A stretch of DNA of 64,000 bases, taken from assembly GCF_030272615.1 (NCBI RefSeq), contig NC_081411.1:823970397-824034396 (forward strand), written 5' to 3'. Each line of letters begins with the position of its first letter. Position 1 is the stretch's first letter. Below, piece by piece: positions 21,964 to 34,468 of this stretch. Both the position numbers and the translations under genes were made by a program. Under the pieces are notes generated by a model. It made no database searches. It was not told where the DNA came from and saw only the letters and a program-made list of their open reading frames with translations. This stretch comes from Cryptomeria japonica. Its lineage: Eukaryota > Streptophyta > Pinopsida > Cupressales > Cupressaceae.

Positions 21964-22388
21964 CTACCAGTGGAGAATTATTCTTTGGTAAGAAATTTGT
22001 TTCATGGGCTAGTAAGAAACAAGATTCAATGTCCTTGTCTAATGCTAAAGTTGAGTACATTGTTGTTGCTAGTAGTTGCACTCAAGTAGTTTGGATGAAG
22101 CAAATGTTGAAGGATATTAGAGTTATTTATGATGAGCCTGTTGTCATATACTATGATAATTCCAATGCTATTAATATGTCAAGGAATTCGGTGCAACATT
22201 CACAGACTAAACATGTGTCAATCAAATATTATTGCTTGAGAGAACAAGTCAGTGAAGAGAAAGTGAAGCTGGAGTATGTATCTACAAAGGAACAAATTAC
22301 TGATATTTTCACTAAGCCTTTTCCTGCAGATACATTTTTTTATTTAAGAGACAAGTTTGGGGTATCTACCCCTCCTGATGAGAACTAG
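21964..22388 (+). pseudogene. Copia RNase H, C-terminal part (element A)
   Basis: Continues A's pol after element C. The frame runs SGELFFGKKFVSWASKK, NAKVEYIVVASSCTQVVWMKQML, YYDNSNAINMSRN, TKHVSIKYYCLRE and DIFTKPFP, ending at TAG 22386-22388. This stretch is free of stops. The canonical catalytic region is altered (SNAKVEY where relatives have STAEAEY). Confidence 0.92.
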
Positions 22389-22708
22389 ATGCATTGAATT
22401 GCATCAATCCGGTGGATCTCAAAGCCTTATCTTTCTATCTGGATTGATGAGTTGGTACTGCTCCTTTGGTGGAGTAGTCTGTGTTTTAGGGGGAGAGATT
22501 CTTGAAACTCATGTTTCTATTTTTGAGGAGAGTGAGTTTAGTTTTTTATTTTGAGATCTTTGGCATTGTTGTCAAAGGGGGAGAGAGATTATGTGAAAAA
22601 CTTCTTTATCTATCTTGATCTTAGGGGGAGTTTGCTAGAGATGTCTTCTTTCTTTACATTGACTATTTTTCACATTCATATGTTGCCATCAATGCCAAAG
22701 GGGGAGAT
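22389..22708 (+). other. 3' untranslated region and polypurine tract of element A
   Basis: Non-coding. It contains three GGGGGAG-type tracts (about 22490, 22578 and 22625) before the final AAAGGGGGAGAT at 22698-22708. Repeated polypurine tracts upstream of the LTR are typical of some copia lineages. Confidence 0.8.
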
Positions 22709-23943
22709 TGTTGGAGATTGTTGGAATTGATGCTGCTAGGATATGTTGTTGTCATTTATGTCAATATATTCCTATGATTTTCTTTGGTGTTTGCAAATTG
22801 GGGAGATCTTATGATCCAGTTTACAGTTTTACTTTGTTGTATCGGTGCTTTGCAGAGTCTGGTATTTCCTTTGGAATATTTCGGTGTGATAAGATATTGA
22901 CCTAATATTTTGGGATGGTCTTGTGTATCTCCATGTTAGATGGATCCTGATTTGGTTCTTTGCAAGTTATCTTTCTTCATGATAGTTGCTCATTGGCGTT
23001 GTTCTTGGGTTTCAAACATTGACAAAATAATATTTGATAAGTGGTGTTGGTGCAGCTGTTACTGATGATTCTAACATGATTTATGGTGTTTCCTAATTGT
23101 TTCCTATTTGTTTTGATGATCCACATTGATCATTGTGCAATTTTTTGGTGGTTTTGATGAACCGGTGATGTTCTTCGTGTTATGCGGTTTTTCTAGTGGT
23201 GTAGCATGTTGTGATTGATCTTGGCATCATTTTTGGTGGAGTTGAGCATTTGAAAATTTTAATTAGGTCCATGTTATGCCATGTAAATCATTATATTGGT
23301 CTGGTGGTTGATCTTTGTATTGTGTTATGTAATTTTGTAATTATGAGTTGAGGGTTTAGCCAACCTTGTTGTCAAGGTTGGTGATTTGTATATATAGGTG
23401 ATATTGTCATGTAATTTGATGGTAGATGTGTCTGCATTATCAAAGACATATTTATGTGTGAACAAGGATTAATCCTTTTGTATTATGATTGAGTAGAGAT
23501 TGGTGTCGCAGGGAAGACATTTGTGCTTAAGAGGAACTGTCATTAAGCATTTGGAGATGCTCTTATTATAGTTCATTTCTTCCGGATTGTAGTTTGAATC
23601 TTGTTGTAAGTTAGTGAGACTTCCACGAGGGTTGAAGCCTTTTAGGTCATTATCTTTTGAGCAGTGAACTCTAGGCAGTGTGCCTAGATGCATGTGCATT
23701 ACCCATTGTAATATTTACACATACTACTGCAAAGTATCATCTTACTATGGGTAGGTTCCCACCATGGTTTTTCTCTTAACCGGGTTTTCCACATCAAAAT
23801 CTTGGTGTTGTGTGTTGTGTCTTCAATTTTCTTATCTTTTTTATTGTTACAGTTTATCAGATCTATTTTTATGGTTAATTTTATAGATTTGGTGAAAACT
23901 GATTCACCCCCCCTCTCAATTTTCTTCGTTGTTGTTGCCAACA
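22709..23943 (+). repeat. 3' LTR of copia element A
   Basis: It begins TGTTGGAGATTGTTGGAA right after the polypurine tract and ends TTGCCAACA, followed by the GGGTC target duplication. It is 1,235 bp and carries a TATATATA (about 23389). The GGTTTTTCTC/GGGTTTTCCACATC module is near 23765-23795 and TGATTCACCCCCCCTCTCA near 23900-23918. Confidence 0.93.
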
Positions 23944-23948
23944 GGGTC

Positions 23949-24698
23949 TACTATCCTTATCATTGCTTCACAACATTTGAAAAGTCTTTATATATTGACC
24001 TTACAAAATGGAAAAAACTATTTCTATATTGTAGGTTTGAGAATGCCTTTGTATTTCATCATTGTGAAACAATGATGTCTATCGCTAAATCGCAAGGTCA
24101 AGTGGTGGTCAAAACTTGACTGTTGCGACCTTGCAAAAAAGGTTCTCTTTTTAGCTTTGTGGACTCATCTCCATTTTATGGGTTTGAGTGTTGCATTGGC
24201 CTTAACCGTCGCAAAATAGTGATAACCCTTATGTCACCTCATCCATTTCACGACTTTGCGGGGAGGGCCATGCCTTTCTATTTTGTCCTTCACTTCGTTG
24301 TTTCACGGGAAAGGGTGGAATATTCCCTGATGCTCTTGTGAAATAGTGAAATGCCTAGCCTTTTTGTCATTTTGTAGGGGGAACAAAGTAATAAGTTCCC
24401 CCCTCCATGAAATGGTGAAAGCCATGAAGCTTCGCTTGCTGATAAATGGGAAAAGGGGAAACCAGTTTCGCCATGGACCAAGGCCCCTTTGGCCAATGGA
24501 TATTAAGTGATTTGACCGCCTATGTTAGTCAACAAAAAAATAGAATTTTAAAGCCCAAATATATTATAAAAGAATTAAATCCTTATAGTTTAGGGTTTTA
24601 GGGCTTCTAGGAGGTTTTAATCAAAGTTTTCTTAGCCAACTGGGTTTTCTTAGATCGGTAATTTTTTAGGGCTAAGATTGACAGGAATTTAGTCAACA
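23949..24698 (-). repeat. Probable remainder of gypsy element J 5' LTR
   Basis: Non-coding sequence right of element A. By position it continues the sequence left of A (6120-7342). A candidate LTR terminus is at AGTCAACA (24691-24698). No sequence evidence beyond position; boundaries are uncertain. Confidence 0.35.
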
Positions 24699-26575
24699 AA
24701 TACCATTAGACCCCCTTAAGATTTATTTCAATAACACCAATCCAAATTTTCCTAATTCCCAACCTCTTATTCATTATCTTAATAACATTATTCCATTTCT
24801 AATATTACCCACCATATGTATAATTCATTTCCTTTATCACAATAGGCATTCACATAGATATAAATGCACATCCATTTCATGAAGCAAGTAAAATAAGGAA
24901 ATAACATGTTTTCAACTAAAGAATATACTTAAACTCCTCATTTCCATAAATAAATAATATCCAAGAGACAAAGAGAATTACAAAAATATAATCTCTTACA
25001 AGAACTATGATCATAACCCAATACATCATCTACCATTACTTATGAATACATTATCCATTTTACATCAAGGAGCATAACTCTCAACAACAAATACAATCAT
25101 CTCATGAATTATACAAAAGAATATGTCATATGTATCATATACACCATTCGGCCATGAATAACCATATATAGGCTGAAGAGATAAGAATCCACATCCATTC
25201 ACAAGATCATCCAATGAAAAACATCCCAATCGAAAAAGGAATCAAACCACCCGGCCATGTGGAACCAAAGGAACCACCTCCCATTCTAGGAGATGTCACA
25301 AGGTCCCACACACATTCTAGACATAGGTTGTCACCTAAAAACCAAAGAGATACAACAACTCAAAAATGATAACTAAAAAGAAATCTACATATACAATAGG
25401 CCAAGTAACCTCACATGGTTGTATCAAAAGCATAAAATCCTAGAGGAATATCAACAACCATGGCATAAGAAACAAGGACACATGTAGGGAAGAGCATCAT
25501 CACATGCTATCCTCACCAAGAAGGGTATAGTATACATATAAAAATTGGGATCTCCACCTGTCCCCCTAATAGACATGGGGAACTGTCTCAACCTATGAGA
25601 GAATCAAGGGAGTTCAGTTTACCGTCTCCACGGTTTTGCCAAGCTCATACCAAGTCTCAACTCAAGGGCTATGAGGTGGGACACCAAATCCATTTAATTA
25701 TCTTATTTAGATGAGTCCTAATTACCCAACCCAACTAATTAATTATTATGGTTATCACTTGTTTAAATTAAAAAACCTCCAATGTGATTCATGGTGGTCT
25801 AAACTCCAAGCCTCCTTATAAGGAACCTCTTGATAGCCTATTCTCTCATTGCCCTGGCCTTCACATGGAAGACCACTCTCCATAACTATTTTCCAAGAAC
25901 TTAGGGTAACATAACAATAACTTCAACAAGGAGGCTCAATCATAACATCATTAAAATAACCACATATACTAAACAATAAGAGAAAATCCAATGTCGTAAT
26001 GCCAACAAGAAGAACCAAGAGCCTCAAATGAAAATAATAAATAAAAAAAGGTACTATTCCTTCTTTCTCATCCATAAACAAATAAAATCCTCCATAGTGA
26101 GCCACAAATCCTCTCACTTGATCCATAACAGTATAAACCTCTACAACAAGAAATATCCATCTTGCTAGAGTCATTCCAATAGCATATATACACATCCCTC
26201 AACAACAAAGCATTGTCCATCTTACTAGAGCCAAACCAATAATAAAATAATCAAATCTAAACAATAATTAACTTTGAGAAACATGAGAATATCAACAAAT
26301 ACCTCTAGTACAAAAACCTGACCGAAAAAACTAACTCAAAAAGTCAAAATAATCGCAGGTATAAAAATAGTGCAATTTAGCGTACCTGGGAAACAAGACA
26401 ATGCATTTGTAATTCAGATTTGTACATATAAGTTACAGATTAGTGCCTTTATTATATTGTGCAACTCCTTTGCTCAAGACAGTAGCACATTTTCCAATAA
26501 GAGTAGTTCCTTTACTCATATAACTAGAACTTATATGGTAAACAATAACGCTTTCATGAAAACCCATAGCACATA
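24699..26575 (-). repeat. Family D long repeat, copy 1 (truncated)
   Basis: A/C-rich non-coding sequence. It shares with copies 2 and 3 the block ACCACCCGGCCATGTGGAAC (near 25247) and the following text about ACCTCCCAT, CTAGGAGATG and ACAAGGTCCCA. It lacks the terminal motif at its left and stops where copy 2 begins. The start coordinate is approximate. Confidence 0.6.
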
Positions 26576-29500
26576 TGTAATGCCTGTCAAAATACCCTAG
26601 AGAAATAAAACAAAATCTACTAACAAAAAGAGAGAATTTTTTATAAAAATTAATGTTCACTACAATGTTGATACTAACTTCTAGTTTACATATTACTACC
26701 AATAATGCATCATTAACTATATACATGATCACATGAATCAACACGAACATAAACATGAATCATATTATGCAAGCGGAACATCTATTTAATCATTAACATA
26801 ACTACATAATAAAACCATATAATGCATCTCCATTCCCTAGGGTATCTCAACATCACTACTTGACATTAAACTAAAACATCACATATCCATCTAGAACACC
26901 ATATCTACCATCCAACTAAACATTTACTTCCCATGCAACTATGATAAAACATTAACATATATATGCATAACTCTATTCCCTTTCATACTCTTTCTAAGGT
27001 TCATTTTTAAGTACCAATCGAATGTTTCTAATACCCGTCTTTACTCATTTGAACACTTAACACATCATGAAAATAAATCCATTTATCCTTCTTTTATTAA
27101 TGGTATTTGATTATTTTCTTAAGCACAACTCATCAAGAATAATAACCATAGCCATATGCAAGATCATAGAAACAAGTACTTATCTACATCCAAATGGGAT
27201 TCCAATCTACCAAACAGGTTCGAGAGTCATATGATTCTAAAAGAATAAATACAATCTAATATTTCAATCCCCTAATTTAAACATAGGATTTCATTCTCAA
27301 CATGATAAACATATCTATAAGATGACCCACATACCAATACATCATCTTATAACAATAGCATAGTTCTTCTATATCAATTTCATTTACATAAGAGCACATG
27401 GAGCAAGCACATAATCTCCTTGCTACATCCCATATTAATAATACAAGTTACATAGACACATATTCATATTCCTCATTTACAAGACATCATAATATGGTAA
27501 CATCTATAATACATAAAAATCAGCACCATAGGACAACCACATAATAAAGAGCCATATTCCATATCACAAGATATCTAACATTGGAGATTAACATCTTTCA
27601 AATCAAGGCATCTATGATAATTAACATAATCACTACTGTCCACAAAACATACTCAATACATAGAATACATATCTCTAAATCATTTAATTCCTTTCTAATC
27701 AATAACAACATCTACAATAGAATATCCATTTACAACAATCTTATTCAATACATTTCATTCAGAAATCATCCTACTACATGTTCTATAATACATGTTCTCA
27801 ATACGTTGATTACATAGTCTTCTTTATATTTTCATCTTTCATAACACATGATATTAATTCTAATTATGTAAATATGCTCCAAGAATCCAAACTCATGATG
27901 AGATACTATAGATCCAAATCCATACACACTAACATCCAAGAAGAATACCAATGGTAGAAGGCATCAAACCACCCGACCATGTGGAACCAAATAGGAAGCA
28001 CCCCTCATTCTAGGAGATGACTTAAGGTTCCAACTCACACTCACGACCTAAGATGACATCTAACAACCAAAGGATACAACATGACACCATAGAATCCAAC
28101 ACAGGAATACAACATCAAAATACATCACACGGCTAAATCAAAGAAATCAACCTCCAGAGGCATAATTCAACAAATCAAGAGTTATGGATAATGGACACCT
28201 ATGAGGTAGAGTATCATTACATGCTAACCTCATGTTGCATCCGTCTCCATATTGCAGTCACTCAAGGGAGATCAGGTATACTGCTGCAATGGTCTTCCCA
28301 ATATAGGATCCCAAAATCATCTCCCTAGGTCTATCCAATTGGGGTATACAACATCATATTCTTAATCTTAATTAGGTGAATTCCTAAATACACAACCCAC
28401 TAATCAATTATTAATAATGTTGTCACTTGAAAATTAAACCATAAATTCTTTATGTGGTTCCACAAGTCTAGACCCCCTTCCTAGAGATCTTGTGCTCATA
28501 ACCTAGGTCCAACACATGCAAGAGCCCACTCTCCCAAACATCGAACAAGACCATAGGGTGAATAACAAGATACAACATAATAAAAACATGAATCTTAACA
28601 TGGAAAGCATCCAAAAGTCATTACAATATAGATAAAACTGAATCACAAAGATAGCCATCAACATACAACCAAGAGTAACTTAACAAGGATCAAGCCATAA
28701 GCTCATAATACCAAAATGGAATAATAAAGAGAGCCTCAAGAATTTTAAATACACATAAATAGGGGAAATACATGAATCCAATAATATAGAATGATCTTCC
28801 ACAGTGAGGCACAACATAAACTCTCTCTAGAGCTACAATTAACCATCCTCAACAACAAGGAATCACTCAACTTGCTGGAGCAACATATCAAAACCTCAAT
28901 GGACAAGCACAAAACCACTTGCCGGAGCCCAAATAGATTCACACATACCACAAATGAATGGCACAGTGCCCCAAAACCATCAAACATAACAAAACAAGCC
29001 TTTGGAATGAAGACCAAGCAAAGAAATCAACTTATGGACTAAAAAACCAACCTAGAAATCTATTGACACTACTTTGGTGCTATTGAACCCTAGAGTAGTG
29101 CTAGTGTAATAGAGGACCAATTCAAGGAAAATGGGATATAGAGATACTCAAACTTGCCTAGATTTGGGTACGAGTCTTACAATGGCATAAATACAACGAA
29201 GTCACTAAAAGCCAATAAGAAACCAAAACAAAGCCTTGTTAAGACCAACAATACAACGCATCCAAGAATTCCATCTTATATCGATAATAAATTGTACATA
29301 AATTATTACACACATAGCCACTCCAGATCTAATCAAACCAAATGGATACAAGACAGAACATCCAATAACAAATAAACCTCACAAAACCAACGGTTACCAT
29401 AGTGCATTCACAAGCAATTATAATCGACATATCAACATACACAAATGCCCTTTTTTGGCAATACAACACAAAGATTCATAAAATCATATATAATTTTTTT

Positions 29501-30176
29501 CCCAAAATATTACTCCCAATTACTAATAATAGAATAATCATTCATTCCCAAATCTCCACAAACAATCTTTTAGTAGTCATGAAGAAAACAACTCTTTTCA
29601 AAAATCAAAATGCAAGATTGAAATATAAAGATCGACAACTTGGAAGTAGAGTGATGGTAATGCAATCGTAGAAGAGAAAAAATCCAAACCAACAAGCTTT
29701 CCAAAATTCAACCCAACCAAGCAATTCTCCGTCCAAGCAGTTCTAAAATCCAAAAGTCAAAGAAAGATATCCAGAAGCACACCCACAAAAATGCTCACAA
29801 AGCCAGTAAATAGAATCTCATTCAAAACTACAAAAGAATATCTACCAGTCAAAATATTCCAATAAAATATATTCTATACCAACCCCCCTTCAAAAAATCA
29901 AGGTAATAATATAAAATAATATAATTTACTTACCCTCAAATCTCAACCAATAAAATAATAGGGTAGGTATAAACATGATATTTAATTACTCAATTAGTAA
30001 CAAGCGAATATAATAATAACAATAATAATAAATTAAAGCCCAATAAAATAACTCAAAGGTAATATAAATAAATAATTCAATTAAATATAAAACTATAAAT
30101 AATATAAATAAACAATTAAATAATATTATCCTCACAATCACAAATCCCAAGAGGGCCAATCATAACAAGGGGTAGG
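26576..30176 (-). repeat. Family D long repeat, copy 2 (interrupted by element E)
   Basis: It begins TGTAATGCCTGTCAAAATAC, the same terminus as copy 3 at 42702. It contains the ACCACCCGACCATGTGGAAC block near 27969. The right part turns into AAT-rich simple sequence (about 29930-30130) like copy 3 at 46130-46300. There it is cut by copia element E at 30177. No coding sequence is seen. Confidence 0.7.
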
Positions 30177-31391
30177 TGTTGGCCATTTGGAGGAATTGAT
30201 TGTGTGTTGCATTGATGTTTTGTCATTGATGTCAACACTAGTTGTTTTGGCTACTTTACCGGTATCCTTCTAGTCTTGGTAGGTTGTTTGGTTTCTAGTT
30301 GAATTGAATCATCATGATCTGCTATGTTTGGGTTATGGAATTCACTCATTCATACTCATGTTCAGTCAGTTGGTTTTGATTTGGTGATCGAATGCTATCC
30401 TGTATGCTAGTAATCTTGGTTTGTTGTTCCGACGAGGGTTTCACCGATAGATGTTTGATGAAGATATTTGATGATATGAATAAGTGGTGTTGGTGCAACT
30501 TCTAGTGGAGATTCAGGATGCTGATGGTGATCATGTTCGAGACTTGGTTGATTGGGATCATTGTTTTAGTGTGTGTGGACGTATATTGGGTCCCAGTATT
30601 AACTAGGTTATGGACCGACTTAATGTAACGTGTGGATTGGACCTAATGATGTGTTTATGGGATGTCTTATGGGTTGGATATTATTTTTTTGGTCTCTAGC
30701 TGACATGTTTTGTAATTTATGTAATTGGTTTATTGTCTAATGGCTGACCTTATTGTTTATGGTCGAGGGTTTGTATATATATGATGTAAGATCTTATTGT
30801 AGATCATCATGGTATGGGATATGGAATGTAATAGGAGCGAATAATGTAATAATCATTTAGGTAGATGATTTGTTCAATCATTGGTGATCGAGTTGGGTTT
30901 ATGTAAGAGGATTTAGTCCTCCAGTATTGAGCTTAACCAAAACTGTATTCAGGCATAGGAGATGTTATCTTTGTAGTTCATTCTTTCTTCCAGATTGTAG
31001 TCTGGATTTCTATGTAGTCAGTGAGACTCCTTTTGCGATGAGAAGTGCGCTCTAGGTTGTTAGCCTTTCTGCAAGTGAAGGGCCCTCAATTATAATTCGC
31101 ATACTCACTGCAGAAGTATTATTTGACTTTGGGTAGGCTTCCCACTGTGGTTTTTCCCTTTACAAGGTTTTCTATGTATAAATCTTGGTGTCATGTGGAT
31201 GGTATTTATTCTTTAATTATTGCTTATGCTTAATTAATTTATCTGCTATTTCGGTATTTGGTTTATGCATTCCCGTATTGATCTTTTGGGTTCCGATATT
31301 AAAGTATTAATTACTTAAGGTTCTGGTAATTTGGTGACAACTGATTCACCCCCCCTCTCAGATGTCTTCCGGTTATTTGAACTGTCTAACA
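30177..31391 (+). repeat. 5' LTR of copia element E
   Basis: It starts TGTTGGCCATTTGGAGG and ends CTGTCTAACA, 1,215 bp, in the same family as LTR K. It contains a TATATATA promoter motif near 30775, the GTGGTTTTTCCC module at about 31148-31160 and GATTCACCCCCCCTCTCA near 31343-31360. The 3' LTR is not in the window. Confidence 0.9.
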
Positions 31392-31393
31392 AT

Positions 31394-31405
31394 TGGTAGG
31401 AGAGC
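31394..31405 (+). other. Primer-binding site of element E (mutated)
   Basis: TGGTAGGAGAGC lies two bases after the LTR. Two bases differ from the standard copia site. Confidence 0.8.
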
Positions 31406-31448
31406 TCTAGTCCTCTTTGTAGAATCTTAACCACTTGAGGAAGATCCT

Positions 31449-32465
31449 ATGGCAACTAACAGTTCAAGTTCATCTGGTTCATTTGCTGCTATCTTTCGGA
31501 GAGATATTCCTAGGCTTGATGGAACAAATTACAGAGTATGGAAGATTCAGATGGAGACTCATTTGAGATGTCATGGTAATGATATTTGGGAGATCACAGA
31601 GAATGGTGTTACACATCATAATCTGGCATCTGACAATCCTCCTCCATCAAACTTGGATAAGGAGCTTGAGAATGATTGTAGAGAAAGAGAAGCCCTCTTG
31701 TGTTCACTTTCTGATTAGAAAATAATGGGATTAATTGACAAATCATTTGCAAAGGCTATATGGGACAAGTTGGATACTCTTAATGAAGGTGACCCTACTG
31801 TGAAGATTGTTGAACTTGATGGTTACCGGGTGAGATATGAAAACTTAAAGATGGAAGAAGATGAAAGGATTACTTCATTCATGGATAGGGTAAAAGAGAT
31901 TTTTATGGGAATTCAATGTTGTGGTGGAACTCTGAGTGAAGATGAAATAGTTTCTAAACTTTTGAGAGCTTTACCACCATCTTACAAGATTAAGGCTAAT
32001 TCAATTAATGAATTGAGAACAATGACTAATAATTTTGTCAATAGAGATACCTTGGTTGGGAAATTATCTACTTTTGAGCTTGAAGAATTTGGACCTTCTA
32101 GAGCTGTGAAGTCTGAACCTTCTTTTCATGCATCTACATCATCAACTAGCAAGAAAGATTGAAAAGATTTATATGCAAGGGAATTGGATGATATAAAGAG
32201 AGAACATGAATAATTTGAGCAACTTGAAGCCCTATTTGCTAGAAGAGTACCTAAAGGACCGGTAGGAAGTAAGTATGAAGGAAAAACACCTTTTAAATGT
32301 TTTGTATGTAATAAGATTGGTCATTTTGCATCTATATATCCTATAAGGAATTCAATATTTGAAGAGAGAGCTAGAAGATCTTGTAAGCCTAACCCTGGAT
32401 ATCTAAACAAGTATAAGCATAGGAAAAACAAAGACAAATCATGATAAATAGAGGATGACGAAGGT
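31449..32465 (+). pseudogene. Copia gag (element E)
   Basis: It starts at ATG 31449 (MATNSSSSSG). UBN2-type gag motifs follow: LDGTNYRVWKIQMETHLR, AIWDKLDTLNEGDPTVKI, YENLKMEEDERITSFMDRV and ALPPSYKIKA. TAG 31716-31718 stands where the related G gag has Gln (SDQQIMG). A TGA at about 32161 stands where relatives have Trp. A zinc knuckle at about 32300-32341 reads CFVCNKIGHFASIY, with the last Cys lost. An acidic region leads to the protease. Dead copy of the particle protein. Confidence 0.88.
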
Positions 32466-32824
32466 GTGATTGATTTTGATGATGAGCCGAAACAAGACTC
32501 TGCTAGTGGTTCTGACAATGGAAAAGAATGGGTGTTCTTGGCTATCAAGGAAGATGTTTCGACACTGGAAGAGAATGTACCTGAAGAGAAGGAATTGGCT
32601 ACTAAAACTGAAGATAAGGATGAATACGTAATTGATAGTGGATGTTCACATCATATGAATAGAGATAAAAGGAAGTTTCTATCTTTTCAAAAATTTGATG
32701 GTGGTCTAGTTAGATTTGGAGATGATAAAGCATGTATGATCTAGGGAAAATGAACTATATCATTGGATGGTAAACACAATACTGATAATATTTATTATGT
32801 TGAAGGTTTAAGGCATGATATTTT
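32466..32824 (+). pseudogene. Copia protease region (element E), interrupted by G
   Basis: EYVIDSGCSHHMNRDKRKF keeps the DSG catalytic triplet. VRFGDDKACMI then meets a stop at about 32742, and SLDGKHNTDNIYYVEGL follows. The frame is cut by element G at 32825, just before the LLSVG motif, which reappears at 40604. Confidence 0.9.
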
Positions 32825-34090
32825 TGTTAGGATAACCGATGAACAACTGAGAGGGGGGTTGAATCAGTTGTTAATAGATTATAATGTATAATCCACTTAA
32901 TAACCTTTAAGTAGATTAAGTACTGGTAAGGCAGAAATAGATACCAGTAAGCAACAAAACTTAACAATGAAAAATATAATCAACACAATGCAACCATACC
33001 ACATAACACCATGATTTGTACGTGGAAAACCCGGAAAGGGAAAAAACATGGTGGGAAGCCTACCCACAGTCAGATGATACTTCTGTAGAAATTATGTGAT
33101 ACAATGAGGGGCCTGCACATGGAGGAAGGCACACTGCCTAGAGCATACTACTGATTACAAAATAGTCTCACTAACTACAGAGAAGCAACAACCATCTCAA
33201 GATAAATGGACAACAATCTAAAATAATGAACTACCAGAGATAGCATCTACCATGCCTGATTATAGTCCTGGTTAAGCTCAATACCGGAGGCCTTTGACCT
33301 CTTCCTTTATCCCAATTTGATCATCTATGATCGACCAAATATCCTTTGCATATGATATTGCATTTCAAGACCATGAATATGTTTTCACATTTTTCATCTT
33401 GTACCCATAATCTATAATGAGATCTTACATCATTTTATATCAACCCTAAGGCCTAAGCCAATTAGGCCAGCCATCTAAAAGATATTACAATAAGATCATT
33501 ACATAAATCCATATTACAATGATATGCCATGTCATTTTAAGACCAAAACAATAATAACCAATCCATAAAAAATCTTGAAACATCCTAGTAACGTGTAGAG
33601 TACACGTTAACATGATATCGGTCCATAACCTAGATAGGCACCAGACCTATTCTGGGTCCACCATGCCAAATCAATATCTTCAAACAGTTGAAGCATGATC
33701 AAAGAACATCTTCAGCATCCTGAAATCCATCGAGAAGCCACACCAATACCACTTATGCTTCCTGTCAAGATTCCTCAGTGAAAGCTCTATCGGTATAACC
33801 TTAAACCAATGTCGGTAAGGGTTTACTAGAGTGTATGATAGCATCCAATTACCAAGTCAATACCATCTAACCAAGATATACTCTAGAAGCATGTATCACA
33901 TGTAACCAATCATATTCAATAGATCCAAACATGTCAGAAGTATCCAACAGATAGTCTCTTTTGCCAGTAACACTAGATCTTCTATCAGTAACCAAAACCT
34001 GTTTGTCGGTAACCAACTATAATAGCTAGTGTTGACATCAATGACAAAAAATCAATGCGACACATAATCAATTCATCCATAATGCCAACA
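32825..34090 (-). repeat. 3' LTR of copia element G
   Basis: On the minus strand it begins TGTTGGCATTATGGATG at 34090 and ends GGTTATCCTAACA at 32825. A polypurine tract lies just outside at 34091-34104. A minus-strand TATAAAA lies near 33440, and the TGGTTTTTTCCC module is near 33040-33053. Confidence 0.92.
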
Positions 34091-34468
34091 ATCTCCCCCT
34101 TTGGCATTGATGGCAACACTAGATGTGAAAAACATCTAAGTACCAAGAAATGCCAAACAAGTCTCCCCTTGTGGAAGACAACCAATAATCTCCTGAATAT
34201 CAATAACCCTCCCTTAGAATAATATCTCTGTAAATATCTAAATTATATATCTCTCCCCCTAATGTATACAACTCCTTTTTATTTTTTACATCAATATCTC
34301 CCCCCCTTTGACATCAATGCTAGAAATCTGACAAAAATATCAAAGCAAGAATATAAAACTCTGAATCTCAAAGTTGACTACTCCCCTTGAGTAGTAGAAC
34401 CACTCATCAGTGCCAGAATGAATAATGTCTCTGATAATGCATGTTAGACTGATGACAAACTGCATCAA
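34091..34468 (-). other. 3' untranslated region and polypurine tract of element G
   Basis: Non-coding. On the minus strand the final tract CCAAAGGGGGAGAT (34091-34104) precedes the LTR. Further GGGGGAGA tracts lie near 34254 and 34300. Confidence 0.8.

Larger units (their letters stand above)
7348..23943 (+). mobile_element. Copia retrotransposon A, full length but nested
   Basis: The element is bounded by LTRs at 7348-8516 and 22709-23943 and flanked by a perfect 5-bp target duplication GGGTC (7343-7347 and 23944-23948). Gag, protease, integrase, reverse transcriptase and RNase H appear in copia order, all degraded. RNase H is split by element C (12345-21963), which itself contains element B. 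Without the inserts A is about 7.0 kb. It lies in what is probably the LTR of gypsy element J. Confidence 0.93.

Noticed and set aside
23944-30176. Possible host gene between elements A and E
   Set aside because: No frame of convincing length, no splice-like exon pattern and strong similarity to the repeat block at 42702-47137.
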